64,000 nt of DNA. Source: Sabethes cyaneus (Eukaryota > Arthropoda > Insecta > Diptera > Culicidae). The notes under the pieces were generated by a model. The model saw only the letters and a list, made by a program, of their open reading frames with translations, searched no databases and was not told the DNA's origin. The stretch is from the NCBI RefSeq assembly GCF_943734655.1, contig NC_071355.1, positions 18,984,268 through 19,048,267 on the forward strand, given 5' to 3'. Below, in pieces: positions 31,282 through 43,558 of the stretch (the stretch's first letter is position 1; the number at the start of each line of letters is the position of its first letter). The position numbers and the translations under genes are program-made.

Positions 31282-31739
31282 GCTGTGTCTGTTGTTAAAA
31301 ATACTTTCACTTATTCCAAAACTCACTTACGAAAAACTTTACTCTTAGGTATTTCGATGACGAATATATGGGACTAGCTAGCAAGCGATCTGCGATACAA
31401 TTTTTTTTTTTATTAAAATGACCGTCAAAACAAAACACAAGTCAAACTAATCACAGAACCAGAGATGCCAGATTTTCCGGGAAATTTCAGTCGCAATTCG
31501 TTCCGGTTGGTTTTTTAGATTACGGTACTTAAAACCTTATTTGTACAAAAATCAGGAAAATTTTGCAAGCCTTAAGAGGTTCAAAACATAGTTTAAACAT
31601 ATGTAGTTTGAATTCTGAACAGTAAGAATTTGGAAACCTAAACAAATTTAATGTCTTCACATTTGGCATTCTTGCAACAACCCACCAAAAGCACCAAAGG
31701 GTGGTGATCAATGAATGAATATACAGGTGAGGAGGAAAA
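31282..31739. other. RABGGTB 5' flank and non-coding DNA
   Basis: Presumed 5' UTR and promoter of RABGGTB just right of 31281; no motif assigned. Contains a T run at about 31400-31412. Confidence 0.4.
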
Positions 31740-33290
31740 CAGTTAAATTTGGTGGAGAGAGGAATTTGAATTTGATATTCGAAGCACTTCGAAGAGTTCA
31801 AAAACAGACACAGATGAAGCCAGCAGTCGTAGCCGAAATAACGTATCTATCGCGACTAATAATGGAATTTAACCAACGAAATACTTCGACCATATCGTCA
31901 TCGAGGGCCGGTTTTTCTCGAACATCACCAACGTACACTCTCAACGGCATGCGGATATCGACTTGGATCATTAAATACCTAGTAGCAGTACATCTGCGCC
32001 CAAAATAATCGACGGTTTATACCTCGTGACAAAGTCGCCCTTCTCGGTTAAACATTCGGCAGTTAGACAACCCGCGAGTTGCCGAAAACTACGCGCGCGT
32101 ACTGGATGAAGCTGTGTCTTCCTCTGTGGAGCTAGATGCTTCGACCCTTGAAAACGGATGGAGTATGATACGCTCGGCCGTCAACGAGGCTGCAACCGCA
32201 GTGCTAGGTGAGGAAACCTCGAGCACACGAAATGATTGGTTTGATGGGGAATGCCAACTAGCGATAGAAAGAAAAAAAGAGCTTGAAAAACTATCTAAGC
32301 ATATCCACGAGATAGAATTTGGCAAAGTGTCTACGAGCGCGGAATACGTTGACCACGATCTTGAGGAGTAAAAAGCGCCAGAAGGAGGACAGAGATCGTG
32401 AGGAGCTGAAACAGCTATTCCGGGTTTAAATGACACGCGTAAGTTTTACGAGAAGGTGAACCAAACTCGCAAGGGCTACACACCTAAACCTGACATGTGT
32501 AGGGTCGAGAGAGGGGATCTAATCACGAACGAGCGCGAAGTGGAAGCAGTTCTCAACGGCGATATAACATAAGGAGACGCAACGGGAGTGCCTACAAACG
32601 ACAACAGCGTGCCGGCTCCCGATTTCGAAGAGATCCGGCGAGAAATTCGTCAGCAACGGCGCTTCACTGAATAATTTTAAGAATTTGGGAGGAGGAGAAA
32701 CTACCAGAGGAGTGGATGGAAGGTGTAGTCTGTCCCATCTACAAAACGGGCGACCGGCTAGATTGATGTAACTAGCGCAGGATTACGCTGGTCAACGCTG
32801 CCTACAAGGTGCTCTGTCAGATTTTGTTTTGTCGTCTATCTATTAAGAGAATTCGTAGGGCAGTATCAGGTGGGCTTCCCCATGAAGCCCGTGCTATTAC
32901 GGATAAAATTTTTACTCTCCATTAAATCCTCCAGAAACGTCGAGAGTACAACGTGTCCACGCATCATATTTTCGTGGATTTCAGACATTCTCGAGTCCTT
33001 TCGAATCGCTCAGAGGGTTGCGACAAGGGGATGAACTGTCCTGTATGTTATTCAATATCGCTATTGAAACGTGTGATCCAGCAAGCGGGCATCGAAACGG
33101 GACGAATGATCTTCAGCAAAAGTAGCCAACTCCTAGCCTTTGCAGAAGACCTCGATATCGTTACTTGAAACCTTGGGACGGCGGAGGCAATCTACACCTA
33201 GACTAAAACCGGAGGCTAGGAGGATTGATTTACAAATCAATGCTTCGAAAACCAAATATATGTGTAGTATCCATGCGGGCATCTATACTT
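31740..33290 (+). pseudogene. Family X non-LTR retrotransposon, degenerate
   Basis: In order: endonuclease end (RFFSNITN, then HADIDLDHYLVAVHLRPK, with the conserved DH pair), linker (DASTLENGWSMIRSAV, NDWFDGECQLAIERKK), FYEKVNQTRKGYTPKP, then a broken RT region and SCPVCYSISLLKRVIQQAGIETGR with KSSQLLAFAEDLDIV. At least eight frame breaks. This copy shows how endonuclease, linker and RT are ordered in family X. Confidence 0.7.
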
Positions 33291-33599
33291 TTTTAATCTG
33301 TCCTCTATGAAACTACTCCAAAAACTGAATGCTAAACGTTGGTGTGTCAATTGTCTCCTTCGAATTTTCAGCTCTCGAGTGTGCGTGAGCATTATTTGCC
33401 AATCATCAGATTCTCTCCTTTCTTTTCATCCGTTGCATGCTAGAAGCGATGTCTCAATTTTTTACATATCGTATTTTATTCTGTCCCTGCAGGGAACAAC
33501 TGAAAGTTTTATTTCGCGTTTACACTGAAGTAATTAATTTCGATTTTTTGGTTCATTTATTTTATTCCTCATCGTATCTCCTACAATATGGTAGGAAGA

Positions 33600-33995
33600 A
33601 GCTCTAAAGGAAGCAACGTTTGCCTCCCACGGACAATGACTATATTGACGGCGATGAACTGGAAGTGGTTGAATATTTGGGATCTCTGGTCACCACCGAC
33701 AATAATAGAGTAACGACATTCGACGACGACGCATTCAAGCTGGAAGTCGAGCCTGCTTTCCCCTCCGCAAGACGCTTCGATCAAGGCAACTGTGCAGTGA
33801 AATCCGTTCTCTTCAAGAACCCCACTGGCACCAGGAATAGAGGGGCTCAACGTGCTAGACCAGGTTGAAGCCGACTTGCGTGTGTCGAGACGCGCAACGA
33901 ATTGGCGACGAGTAGCCCAGGACCGAGTACAATCGAGAGTAATTCTTGGTACAGCAAGAGCCACACCGGCTCCCGGCTGGTAAAGTAGTAATAAG
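33600..33995 (+). pseudogene. Family X 3' fragment
   Basis: [20 protein letters not shown], then an internal deletion to [19 protein letters not shown] and the end of the coding region. About 300 bp of unremarkable DNA separates it from the 31740-33290 copy, and 33996-34290 shows nothing further. Confidence 0.7.
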
Positions 33996-34289
33996 TAGTG
34001 GGATTTAATTTGGAAAGTTTCCTTTATTAATTTCAGGTTTGGTGTTCAACTAAGAAGCTCACAAAACTTCAGAATTAAGTTTAGCATGGGCATTTAATCA
34101 TAGAAACTGGCCCAAAATACACCAGAATGTCATACAGACTTCTGGGACAGAAGGAAAAGTTTAGCATTTCTCAAATAAAAATTTTTGCCCAAACGTTTTC
34201 GAATTCTGCCTCATAGTGTCTCGACTACACCACAATGAACTGGCGATTCTTCAATTGTACACAGCTCCATGAACTGCACTTGTTCTGTA

Positions 34290-36330
34290 GTTTACGCTTA
34301 TGTGTCCATGTCCGCCGGTCCGGCAGAACAAAGGGATGAAATCAGAGATCTCCACTGCTGATGGTTACCCGCCGTGGCTTTTACCTGTCGCCAGGACAGG
34401 GTCTCGTCTACAGCCTGGATGTCGTTGGCTAAGCTCCGTCGCCATGAGCCTCTGGGTCTGCCTCTTCTACGCTGTCCTTGTGGATTCCAGTCGAGTGCTG
34501 CTCTGCAAACCTCGTTCGCTCCTTTCCTCAAGGTGTGTCCGATCCACGTCCACCTACGTTCACGAATTTCTGTGGCTATCGGCCGTTGATGACACCGACG
34601 ATGGAGTTTTTCATTGGATATCCAGTTATCGGGCCACCAGGCACGAATGATGTATCGCAGGCACCGGTTAATGAATACCTGCAGTTTTTGCGTTGTCTCC
34701 GCTGAGACACACCACGTTTCGCAGGCATACAGCAGTACGGATTTAACGTTTGAATTAAAAATTCGGGTTTTCGTACGTAGTGATCTGGTTTGAGCGCCAA
34801 ATGTTTCGTAGACCTGCAAAGGCACCCCTGGCCTTCCTGATCCGTGTGGCTATATCAGTCTTGGTACCACCATCGGGCGTTGTCTGGCTACCAAGATATT
34901 GAAAGGCGGCTACCTGCTCAACTTGTCCCGCTACTGTGAAGTTGGTGCAATTGTCAGTGTTCACTACCATAGACTTAGTTTTCGCTACATTGACTGTGAG
35001 ACCTGCTGCCTGGGAGCTCTCGGATAGGTCGTCTAATTTGCTCTGCATATCGTTCCGGCGTTGTGCAAGCAAGACAATGTCGTCGGCTAGGTCGAGGTCA
35101 TTTAGCTGCTCCATCGTTAGAGGATTCCAATGCAATCCTCGATTTGGTCTACTGTCAATTGCTTCAACTAATATCTCATCCATAACGATGAGAAACAGAA
35201 GCGGTGATAAAATGCAACCCTGTCTCACGCCAACAGTAACCCTTATGGGGTCGGACAAGACGCCGTCGTGCAAAACCTTGCACGAGAACGCCTCGTACTG
35301 AGCCTCGATGAGATGGACTAGCTTATCTGGAACTCCTTTACGCCTAAGTGCGCCCCAGATGTTTTCGTGGTTGAGTCGGTCGAACGCCTTTTCGAAGTCA
35401 ACGAACACCAGTAGAAGAGAGTCCTGGAATTCGTTGATTTGCTCCAATATAATGCGGAGCGTTGTGATATGGTCTACACATGATCGGCCAGCACGGAATC
35501 CAGCTTGCTGCCGCCGGAGAGTAGCGTCGATCTTCTGGATCCGGTTGAGGACTACCTTACAGAGTACTTTGAGAGTAATACAGAGCAACGTGATGCCACG
35601 CCAGTTACCGCATTCAGTTAGGTCTCCTTTCTTAGGGACTTTGACCAATATGCCCTGCATCCAGTCCACCAGAAAAGTTGCGGTTTTCCAAATATTGCTG
35701 AAAAGCTGATGCATCATCTGGGCTAACAAAGATGGGCCAGCTTTGAGTATTTCGGCTGAAATACGATCTATCCCTGGCGCTCTATTGGATTTCATACTCT
35801 TTATGGCTGCTACAATTTCATCCAGCGATGGCGCCTCCGAGTTCACGCGATTGATTCGACGTCATACGCTGCTGGTTTTGTTGGTCTGACATTTGAAACT
35901 CGGAAGAGTTGTTCAAAATGTTCAGTCCATCGCTTAAGCTGTTCTATACGGTCAGTCAATAGCTGACCAGCTCTGTCCTTTAGCGGCATCTTTGTATTCA
36001 TCGTGGCACCACTAAGGCGGCGAAAAATATCGTACAACAAACGGATATCGCCATTTGCGGCGGCGGTTTCTACTTGTTCGGCTAGGGAGTTAGTCCAGGC
36101 TCTCTTGTCCCGCCTACAAGCACGTTTAACAGCCCTCTCCAGTTCGGCGTATCGTAGACGGGCAGCTGTCTTTGCCGATCTGGTCCGCGCTCGCTCAACG
36201 CCGGCTTTCGCCTCTCTCCGCTCGTCGATCTTCCTCCAAGTTTCATCCGAAATCCACTCTCTCCGCCCGCTGCGCGCTTTGCCGACGGTTTCATCACTGG
36301 TCGTGATGAAGACGTTTTTTTTTGAAACGA
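34290..36330 (-). mobile_element. RTE-like non-LTR retrotransposon, 5'-truncated
   Basis: Minus-strand frames in order: linker (36330-35843; RREWISDETWRKIDERREAK, MNTKMPLKDRAGQLLTDRIE), RT (35846-34755) and C-terminus (34825-34298), with two frame breaks. RT motifs: NRAPGIDRISAEILK, WRGITLLCITLKVLCKV, QAGFRAGRSCVDHI, FVDFEKAFDRLN, GVRQGCILSPLLFLIVMDEI and LADDIVLLA. The C-terminus has WTWIGHTLRKG and RRRGRPRGSWRR. No RNase H. Best-preserved copy of this family in the window; relatives at 8.0-14.5, 46.4-46.7 and 51.6-51.9 kb. Confidence 0.85.
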
Positions 36331-36474
36331 TGATTCTACAACTGATGAAGGGACGGTATGGGAAAGTAATGAAGGATTTTTTGGGAATGGGGGGAAAGAG
36401 TGGAAAGGAAGGGGGGTAATAGGTAGCTACGCTTAACAAGTTGAAGCGTCACGTACGTCGCGTCAGCGTCGAGT

Positions 36475-36522
36475 ACGTCAACTTTCTTAACAATCCAATT
36501 TTCCATGTTAGACCGTTGTCTC
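36475..36522. repeat. 48-bp direct repeat, copy 1
   Basis: acgtcaactttcttaacaat... identical to 37646-37693. On the minus strand it reads as copia-gag-like NGLTWKIGLLRKLT. Confidence 0.9.
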
Positions 36523-36594
36523 TTTCGTTCGAGCCGCTGTTTTTTCGAACGAAATGTCAGTTTCGAACGAAACATAAACCCGTTCGAAATACAG

Positions 36595-36705
36595 AATAGG
36601 TGTGATAATCAGAGATTATAACCGGATTTGAACCCACAACACCTGCCAGGGCGTGTAGTGCGCTGGTACCCGTGTACCTTTGAACCATAGAGGCGCTAGA
36701 CAAAA
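36595..36705 (-). mobile_element. tRNA-derived SINE head or tRNA-like sequence
   Basis: On the minus strand an A box (tggttcaaagg, 36687-36677) and a B box (gggttcaaatcc, 36635-36624) lie 41 bp apart, both close to the polymerase III consensus. Flanking arms do not fold into a complete cloverleaf that I can see, so a SINE head is preferred over a functional tRNA. Confidence 0.55.
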
Positions 36706-36770
36706 GAAGTCTGCACAACCCCCTTTATTAACCGTAGCGACATGGGTTGGGCTATTTTTAGACACAAATT

Positions 36771-37481
36771 GTGCCTCTTACTCCACCTACTGTAGAAACC
36801 ACCGACCGAGAAGTTTTCATCAAAGCGGAGTCTAGGAGAATTGGGCTAAAAATAAATGCGTCGAAGACCAGATACATGAAAGGAAGAGGCTCAAAGGAAA
36901 CAAACGCGCGCCTTCCACGGACTATAACCGTTGACGGCGACAAACTAGAGGAGTTCGTGTATTTGGGATCGCTGCCGCTGGCGACCGCGGACAACAACAC
37001 TAGTAAGGAGATCCAGCGGCGCATCCAAGCGGGAAATCGGGCATATTTTGCCCTTCGTAAAACGTTACGATCAGGAAGCATACGCCGCCGCTCGAAGATA
37101 ACTATGTACAAAACCCTTATTAGACCAGTAGTTCTTTATGGACTTGAAGCCGTGACGCTGCTTATGGAGGACATACGTGCCCTTGCCGTGTTCGAGCGAA
37201 AAGTGCTGTGGACGATATTTATCGAAGTACAAACTGAAAGCGGAGAGTGGCGGAGGCGTATGAATCACGAGCTACAGGCACTGCTTAGGGAGACTCCCAT
37301 CGTACATCTAGCAAAAGTTAGCAGGCTACGGTGGGCCGGATACGTCGCAACGATGCCGGACGACAGTGCGACGAAAATAGTCCTCTTCAACAACCCCACC
37401 GGCACCAGGAACAGGGCGGCCCAACGTGCACGAAAAAGGAATATTAGCTTTCACAGCGTCAGACGTCAAATGAGTACCTAA
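36771..37481 (+). pseudogene. Family X non-LTR fragment (RT C-terminus)
   Basis: A 236-codon open frame: [92 protein letters not shown]. Lies between two copies of the 48-bp repeat. Closely related to the 61712-60834 copy; the upstream RT core is absent. Confidence 0.8.
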
Positions 37482-37645
37482 TGCTTTCAAGTCCCATAAT
37501 CATGGGCTAATAGTGTTCAGGAAGTCCTATCAGCAACAACGCAGCGAGCCATGAATCGTCGACCGTGAAACCAATTCCAGCAAGCTTGTGCTGTGTAGCT
37601 CATCGATATAAGGTTCGACACTGTCGCGCTCATCTAGGCGAACGG

Positions 37646-37693
37646 ACGTCAACTTTCTTAACAATCCAATTTTCCATGTTAGACCGTTGTCTC
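37646..37693. repeat. 48-bp direct repeat, copy 2
   Basis: Identical to 36475-36522; here it is contiguous with the copia-gag fragment at 38072-37650. Confidence 0.9.
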
Positions 37694-38072
37694 AAAAAGC
37701 ATCACGTTATTTCTCCCAGGTTTCCGTAGCACCTTTTGCATCCAGGATCAAACTATATGGTTGGTCGTTTCCAGACTCTAGCAATTCGTGGCTAATACTC
37801 GCTAATTCACCTCATCATCGATATTGTGACCTACCGCCGGGACTATCAGCGGACCTAGATCCTTCACGGATGAGCGTCATTTTCAAGGCAAAGGAACAAG
37901 CTGGGTTGTAATTTTCACGACCATTTAGCTTTTCGATGACCGGCCTAGCGACTGCATTGATACGTCCAACGGCACCGCTTCCAGTGTATGTTCTCGGCCC
38001 ATAACCACTACTTGTTCGATCCGTTTGGTTTAGTCTACTAAGCAAGAGTGAAAATTTTACGCAGCTAAACAA
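37650..38072 (-). pseudogene. Copia-type gag fragment
   Basis: Minus frame: AVARPVIEKLNGRENYNP, then ALKMTLIREG, continuing after stops with a stretch of Asp/Gly/Leu residues like the copia-family gag (UBN2-type) core and running into the 48-bp repeat (GLLRKLT). No LTR seen nearby. Confidence 0.6.
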
Positions 38073-38606
38073 CAGTGGTTGCTATGACTATAAGACTATG
38101 ACGTTTGAAATTTTTATCCAGCAATTCCTACAAAATTTATTTTTGAATGGATGTCGGTTCTCTGTGGTTTAGTCTTGAGTCAAACACATTCACCGTCAAT
38201 CCCGCAAATCGAAGAAAGTTACTGCCCAAATTCTGATGGAGTGTTCCTGCAAACTTTGTAGAATCGGCGACATACAACCTACTCGCACAAGTGCAAAATT
38301 TAAAATTATTTCAATCAATTTATTGACATCTTTCATTGTGCCTTAGCATAAATCATTATTCCTACTAAAAAAAAATGACAGAATTTACATCAATCAAGTA
38401 ACCACACATCAATGATAGTCGAGAAACGATAAGTTAACCATAATAGATTACCGTAGATGATTTAATGACTATTATTAACGTTCCTTTTGTTTAACGTTAA
38501 GGTCAGGGGAAACTACCATTATTTTGTTCTCGACCAAACTTGGGTATTCCTTACTTTAAGACAGAGGCTGAAGAAGCTACTAGTGCAAGAATAATGTCTA
38601 CTTTTT

Positions 38607-38612
38607 TTTATT
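38607..38612 (-). terminator. Polyadenylation signal candidate of Saf-B
   Basis: AATAAA on the minus strand about 104 nt beyond the stop. A second lies at 38319-38324. Confidence 0.5.
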
Positions 38613-38715
38613 CCGTTATACATACTGTCGCTGTTGCTTATCCTACGCATCCTCCTCTACGCAGGAATGATAGCAAAATACACTACACCTAATAGTGTAG
38701 TTAATATACCCTTAT

Positions 38716-41700
38716 TTAATAACGTCCATTGTCAAAGCGTCCGGAGACTGGCGCACCATACCTGTCCTGTGGTCGACCGCCGCCGCCGCCGCCGCTCATA
38801 AACTGGCCTTGCCGCGAGGGGTCCATGAACGGTCCAGCACTCATTTGTGTAACTTTCCGCTCATTGTACGTGCGATCATACCGGTCCTGACCGTTGTCCA
38901 TCCGCCAGCCATCGTTCGTCATTGCCGGTGTCATGCTCATCTGCGGTGGTCCAGCATTGTTGTGCCACGGTCCGCCACCGCTACCGCCTCCGCTGCCTCC
39001 ACCGGTACGATCCTGATAGCGACCTTCGACCTGGTCCATGAAACGTCCTTTCGGCCCAGGACCACTACGGTCGCGGTCATCCCGGGAACCGTTACCGCGA
39101 TAATCACCGGCACCGGTGCTGCTACCGCGCGCATCCGGGTAACGATTATCGATTGTCTGCATCGGCCGATCCATGTCCCGTTTGTAGTCGTCGATAACAC
39201 CACCGTTACGCTTGAAGGTATCATTCCGCCGGTAATCGTCAACCGGTCGCTTATAATCGTCGCGCGATTTGTATTCGTCCCGCTTGGCAGCATACTCATC
39301 CCGTTTCGATGGTGGATAATCGTCCAGACGCTTTTTCTCTACTGCTGGATAGGATCCACGGCTGAAATGAAGGGAAAATTGAAATAGTTTTGTTGTAACA
39401 GCCTTCGGGTAAAATGCCGTCAACCTACCCGGAAGATGAGATCGACGGTGGTGGGGGCGCTTCGAAGCGCCTATCTGATCCTGCCGAACGTTTACGGTCC
39501 TCATCGTAGTGTGCATGATCCGTTGCCGGGCGTTTCAAGTTCCGTTTCGCCTCTTCGATCCTGGTAATTATTATAGAACATGGACAAATAATGGGACGAA
39601 AAGAACAGTTGGAAAGTTAGCGTCTAACTAATGCACTCTTGAGAGAGGGGCTTGGGTGGGCGCGCATATGGGCCCGCGTGTTGTAGATTATTCTGTAATT
39701 TGTACGAATGTTTCGAACAAGAGACTACTGTTGGAACCAATGTATCTTCCGCTTGGTAGCTTATTGAAAATCGTTGGAACCATTCAGGCCTATTTTCCTA
39801 AATCTATCATCAGGCTAAGACTTTGACCTTGTGCCCTATCAAAACGCGTTTTGTCAGCTTCTACTATCGCCTAACTCTTTGAAAGTTGGTCTGCAAAACA
39901 ACAAAATATCTCCTGCTTTGAAACCGTTGGTAAAATGTTTGAATTTAAATGATTGCTGCATGATGTTTAACAGGATCAAGAGCGGGATTCTTGGATTTCT
40001 TCCAGTTGTTTTTCACACAGAAGTCTGCTGCATGCATCTTTTTCGTCCAGTTGAAGTCCGGTGTGTACTCACAAAGCGATCCAGTTTCGCTGTTAGTTTA
40101 AGTTCAGCAGGGGGTTGCGTGCTTCGTTGCCATCGGTGGAAAGTATGGAACAGGCCTCCATAAATCTATCTGCTGGTAGATTGGACTCTCATCAGACGGT
40201 AGCACGAAGACCAGCAGCTGAACAGATCTGAAGACTGCACTGCACAGATGTCAGCATTCAAGACGCCCGGACTGTGGCTTCCGGTAGGCCGGTTTTAATG
40301 GTTCTAGCAGGAGATATTTTGTCATCAACTTTGGCGTGTCTAATAGTTTCAACAAAAGTAACGACATGCTGAACACATCGTACATTTAGCGTAATTTTCT
40401 ACAAGCTAACCGAAATATTTACTGCGCAAAACTAACTTGAACGTTTTGCGCAGTCTTACACTGACTCACTGACGCGTGTCTGGATGCCGTGTGAAATATA
40501 GAGAAAGAAAATTGATTAATCTTAAAAAGATAAATTTCATCCGTACTTCCTTTGCTGACGCTTCAGTTCCAGCCGCTCGAGTTCGATCTTCTCCCGTTCC
40601 AGCTTCTGACGTTCGCGTTCAATGCGCAGCAGCTCGGCTTTCTCCTTTTCGATGCGGGCCCGTTCGAGTGCGAGTTTTTCCCGCTCGCGGCGCAGCAGCT
40701 GTTCCTCCTCGCGCTGGCGGGCTCGAATTTCCCGGCGACGTCGGTCCTCTTCACGCAGCTGGCGTTCCTTCTCACGCAGCCTTTGCCTCTCACGCTCTTC
40801 GCGTATTTTCTGCAGCGAAAGGACGTCACGTTCCCTGTCGCGAGAGCGGTTGCCATCCCGCCGATCTCCGTCGCGGCTCTGACGATCACCATCCCGCGAA
40901 CCGCGTTCTCCTTCCTTCTTGGCGCCTTCCTTGTCCTTCTCATCCTTGTTGTTGTCGGCATCTTTTTTGTCATCTCTGGGCTTATCGTCCTTCGTGGGGC
41001 TGCTCCTGGAACGAACCTGCGACTTGCCGCGTATTGGTGATCTATTCCGTGTTGGTGACCGGCCTCGATACTGCGAACGGCTACGGTAGTAACGTCTGTC
41101 GCCGCCTCTGCTATCATCCCTTCGCCTGTCGTCTCTGTCGGTTTTATCTCTGCTCTCTAAGTCGCCATCTACTGATTTAGCCGACGACTCCGACTTACCA
41201 CCGCCAGCTCCGGTTGGCTTCGATGGCCCTAGGTCAGATTTTGCCCGCTCGACTGAGATCATACGTCCGTGCAATTCGGTCCGGTGCAAATGGGTGATAC
41301 ACTCCGTAGCATCCTTCGCCGAAGCCATCGTCACGTAGCCGTAGCAGCGAGTTCCAGGCGTCCGCGTGTTAGTCACTACCTTTGCGCCAATCACTTTACC
41401 GTACTTGGAGAAAATCAGCTTCAGATCAGTTGCGCGCGTCAGCGAGGATAAACCTGACACCCAGAGATTGCGGGAAACGGTCGAGGTGGTGCCGGCGGAC
41501 TTTTCGCTCGAGCTCGGTGACGATTTGGACTTGGAATCGCCAGCTGATTTTGCAGAGCTAGATGTCTTGCTGCTTCCACTCTCTGCAAACACAAATTCCG
41601 CATCCGAACGAACGAGAAATATAGACAAACATTATAGGTTATTTTTTTGGATTGAAGCAGAATGGTAAGATTTGTTTGGATTCTGTCGATTGTTGACGCG

Positions 41701-43213
41701 GTACAGTTTTTTGCTCGATAATTTTAATGTTTGCACTACGACGCCCCTTCTGTGGTTCTCTCGTTCAGGAAAAATCGAAAAATTATTTAAACGCCTCGTC
41801 ATACCTAAACCGGTCTTATAAGGTACCACACCATTGACGGTCTCATACACTCTAAAAGGACACTCGAAACTAGTGACATTGAGCAGAAAATCTGGCAGAA
41901 TGTCGCAATGCATAGAACGGAAAATAAAAACAAAATGTCCGACAACAAACTTATTTTCGGCTGAAAATTGACATGCTAAAAACCGATTAGTTTTGTGACG
42001 GGCAGAAATTACCTTTTTCCTCTTTGGTAGTCGCCGTTTTGTCGCTGAAACATAAAATTTTCAACAAATTAATCAACCAATTCAAAGCTGCTGCACCATA
42101 TTAAGAAATATATACCTGGATGATTCACTTTTCTCCGTTTTCTTTTCCTCATCAGCTTTTCCATCGGTTTTGGAATCCGCAGCTGCAGCTTTTCCAGCTT
42201 CACCTTTAAAAAAAGAGGATTTCCAATAATTTTTTTGCTTAAAGAACACTTGAATCAAGCGTGAAGTTTAAAGCCGTCAGAATGAACCAAACTTATCTGG
42301 ATATCATAAGCTGCGAACGCAGCTATTCAACCAGCTGTGTAATTATCATCATGTTAACATTCACCAACCAGGTTTTGCCCTTACAAACTGCGATAAACTG
42401 TCAATTACCTTTCTTTTCGTTTTCGATGTTGCTGTCATCATGCAGCAACTTTTCATCCTCCTCACCGATAGTCAAATTGAGCGAATCCTCATTATCGGCT
42501 TCCTTGGTATCCTCTTTTCCAGCCTTATCAGCATCAGTCGCATTGTCGGTGGATGGAGTTCCCTCGGTTGTCGCCTCACCCTTTAGAAAAGAAACGATTG
42601 AAGGTTGCATCATCATCAAATTTTCTTCCTTTCATCAACTGGCTACTCACGTTTTGCTCCGGTGCAGATGATTTCGACTCGTCCTTAGCAGCTTTTTCTT
42701 CCTCTTTGCATTCATCCTGTACCGTCATTTCCTCCATGTTCAGATCGCCCCCACTCTCCCCGTTAGCAGCATCTGTCGTGCCAGAAGCATCCGCATCACC
42801 ATCAGTTTTACTGTTTCCGGTGGCTGGTTTACCCTTTTTGGCAGGAGTTTTCCCAGCCGTCACAATCTCAAACTCGTAAGTTTCCGGATTTTGCTTTTCA
42901 TCCTTCAGCGCCTGTTAAAATAGGTTTCGCGTTTTGTAAAATCATTTATTTCAATTTAAACCGACAATGCAACACGCAGTTCGCAAAAATTAACATTCAA
43001 AAAATTTCACTTTTTCGCTACCATCAAGCGAGCATTTTCCCAATATGGCGACCGACCCCGACTGCAAAATCCAAAATGTCCGCTTACCTGAGTCAACCGT
43101 TCGATCAGCACATTTTTCACTCCGTTACCGTCTTTGCCACGTTTTTCCAGCTCCTGCTTCAGATCGACCACGCGCAGTTCACTGAGCTTTCGTTTTTCCA
43201 CTACATCCGCCAT
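38716..43213 (-). CDS. Saf-B: Scaffold attachment factor B (SAP and RRM domains)
   Basis: Eight coding exons: 43213-43088, 42911-42651, 42580-42409, 42203-42116, 42044-42013, 41582-40547, 39560-39429 and 39361-38716. All junctions have GT/AG ends and keep frame; 830 residues. Residues 9-42 form the SAP DNA-binding helix pair ([17 protein letters not shown]). An acidic Glu/Asp/Lys-rich region follows. The RRM spans about 264-340, with LWVSGL (RNP2) and CYGYVTMA (RNP1). Then come an Arg/Ser/Asp tract, a long Arg/Glu-rich coiled coil ([14 protein letters not shown]...) and a C-terminal Gly/Arg/Tyr-rich tail. Family role: nuclear matrix-associated DNA/RNA binding that couples transcription and splicing. 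Exon 6 may alternatively read past its donor (gtacgg) to a stop at 40537-40539. Confidence 0.93.
39561..40546 (-). other. Saf-B intron 6 (986 nt)
   Basis: The longest Saf-B intron. It contains a 16-bp inverted pair, caaaatatctcctgct (about 39903) and agcaggagatattttg (about 40306), possibly the ends of a ~420-bp insertion; no target duplication identified. Confidence 0.5.
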
Positions 43214-43550
43214 TTTCGGGCCCAAAAGTACCGGAACAGATTTGCGATATTGTAATTTTCAACACTTTTTCACACACAAATTCACTTCTCACTGCAACAG
43301 ACTGAAGCAATAATGGAACGTAACCGGCTACGCAGTTTAATCGCACAACCAATCGTGTCCAGCGTTCGATGCGAAATGAAAAAGTTGTCTGTCAGTCACT
43401 CTGACACAAAGTTGGCATATATCAAGGTTGCCAGCTTTTTAAGCAATCCGTGGTTAGGTACGTATTTCGCCTATACGACCAAACGTTAAACAATTTCGGC
43501 TTTTCTCAAAACGCAAAATTTTCGATATTTTCAGAATATGCAGATGACGA
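43214..43550 (-). promoter_or_regulatory. Saf-B 5' flank
   Basis: Presumed 5' UTR and core promoter upstream of the ATG at 43213; no TATA box recognised. A MITE cluster starts 340 bp upstream of the start codon. Confidence 0.35.
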
Positions 43551-43558
43551 CCGTGATG

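Noticed and set aside
38809..39387. 192-codon + frame opposite the last Saf-B exon
   Set aside because: Antisense shadow of the Gly/Arg-rich exon.
40476..41180. 234-codon + frame opposite Saf-B exon 6
   Set aside because: Antisense shadow of the Arg/Glu-rich coding sequence.
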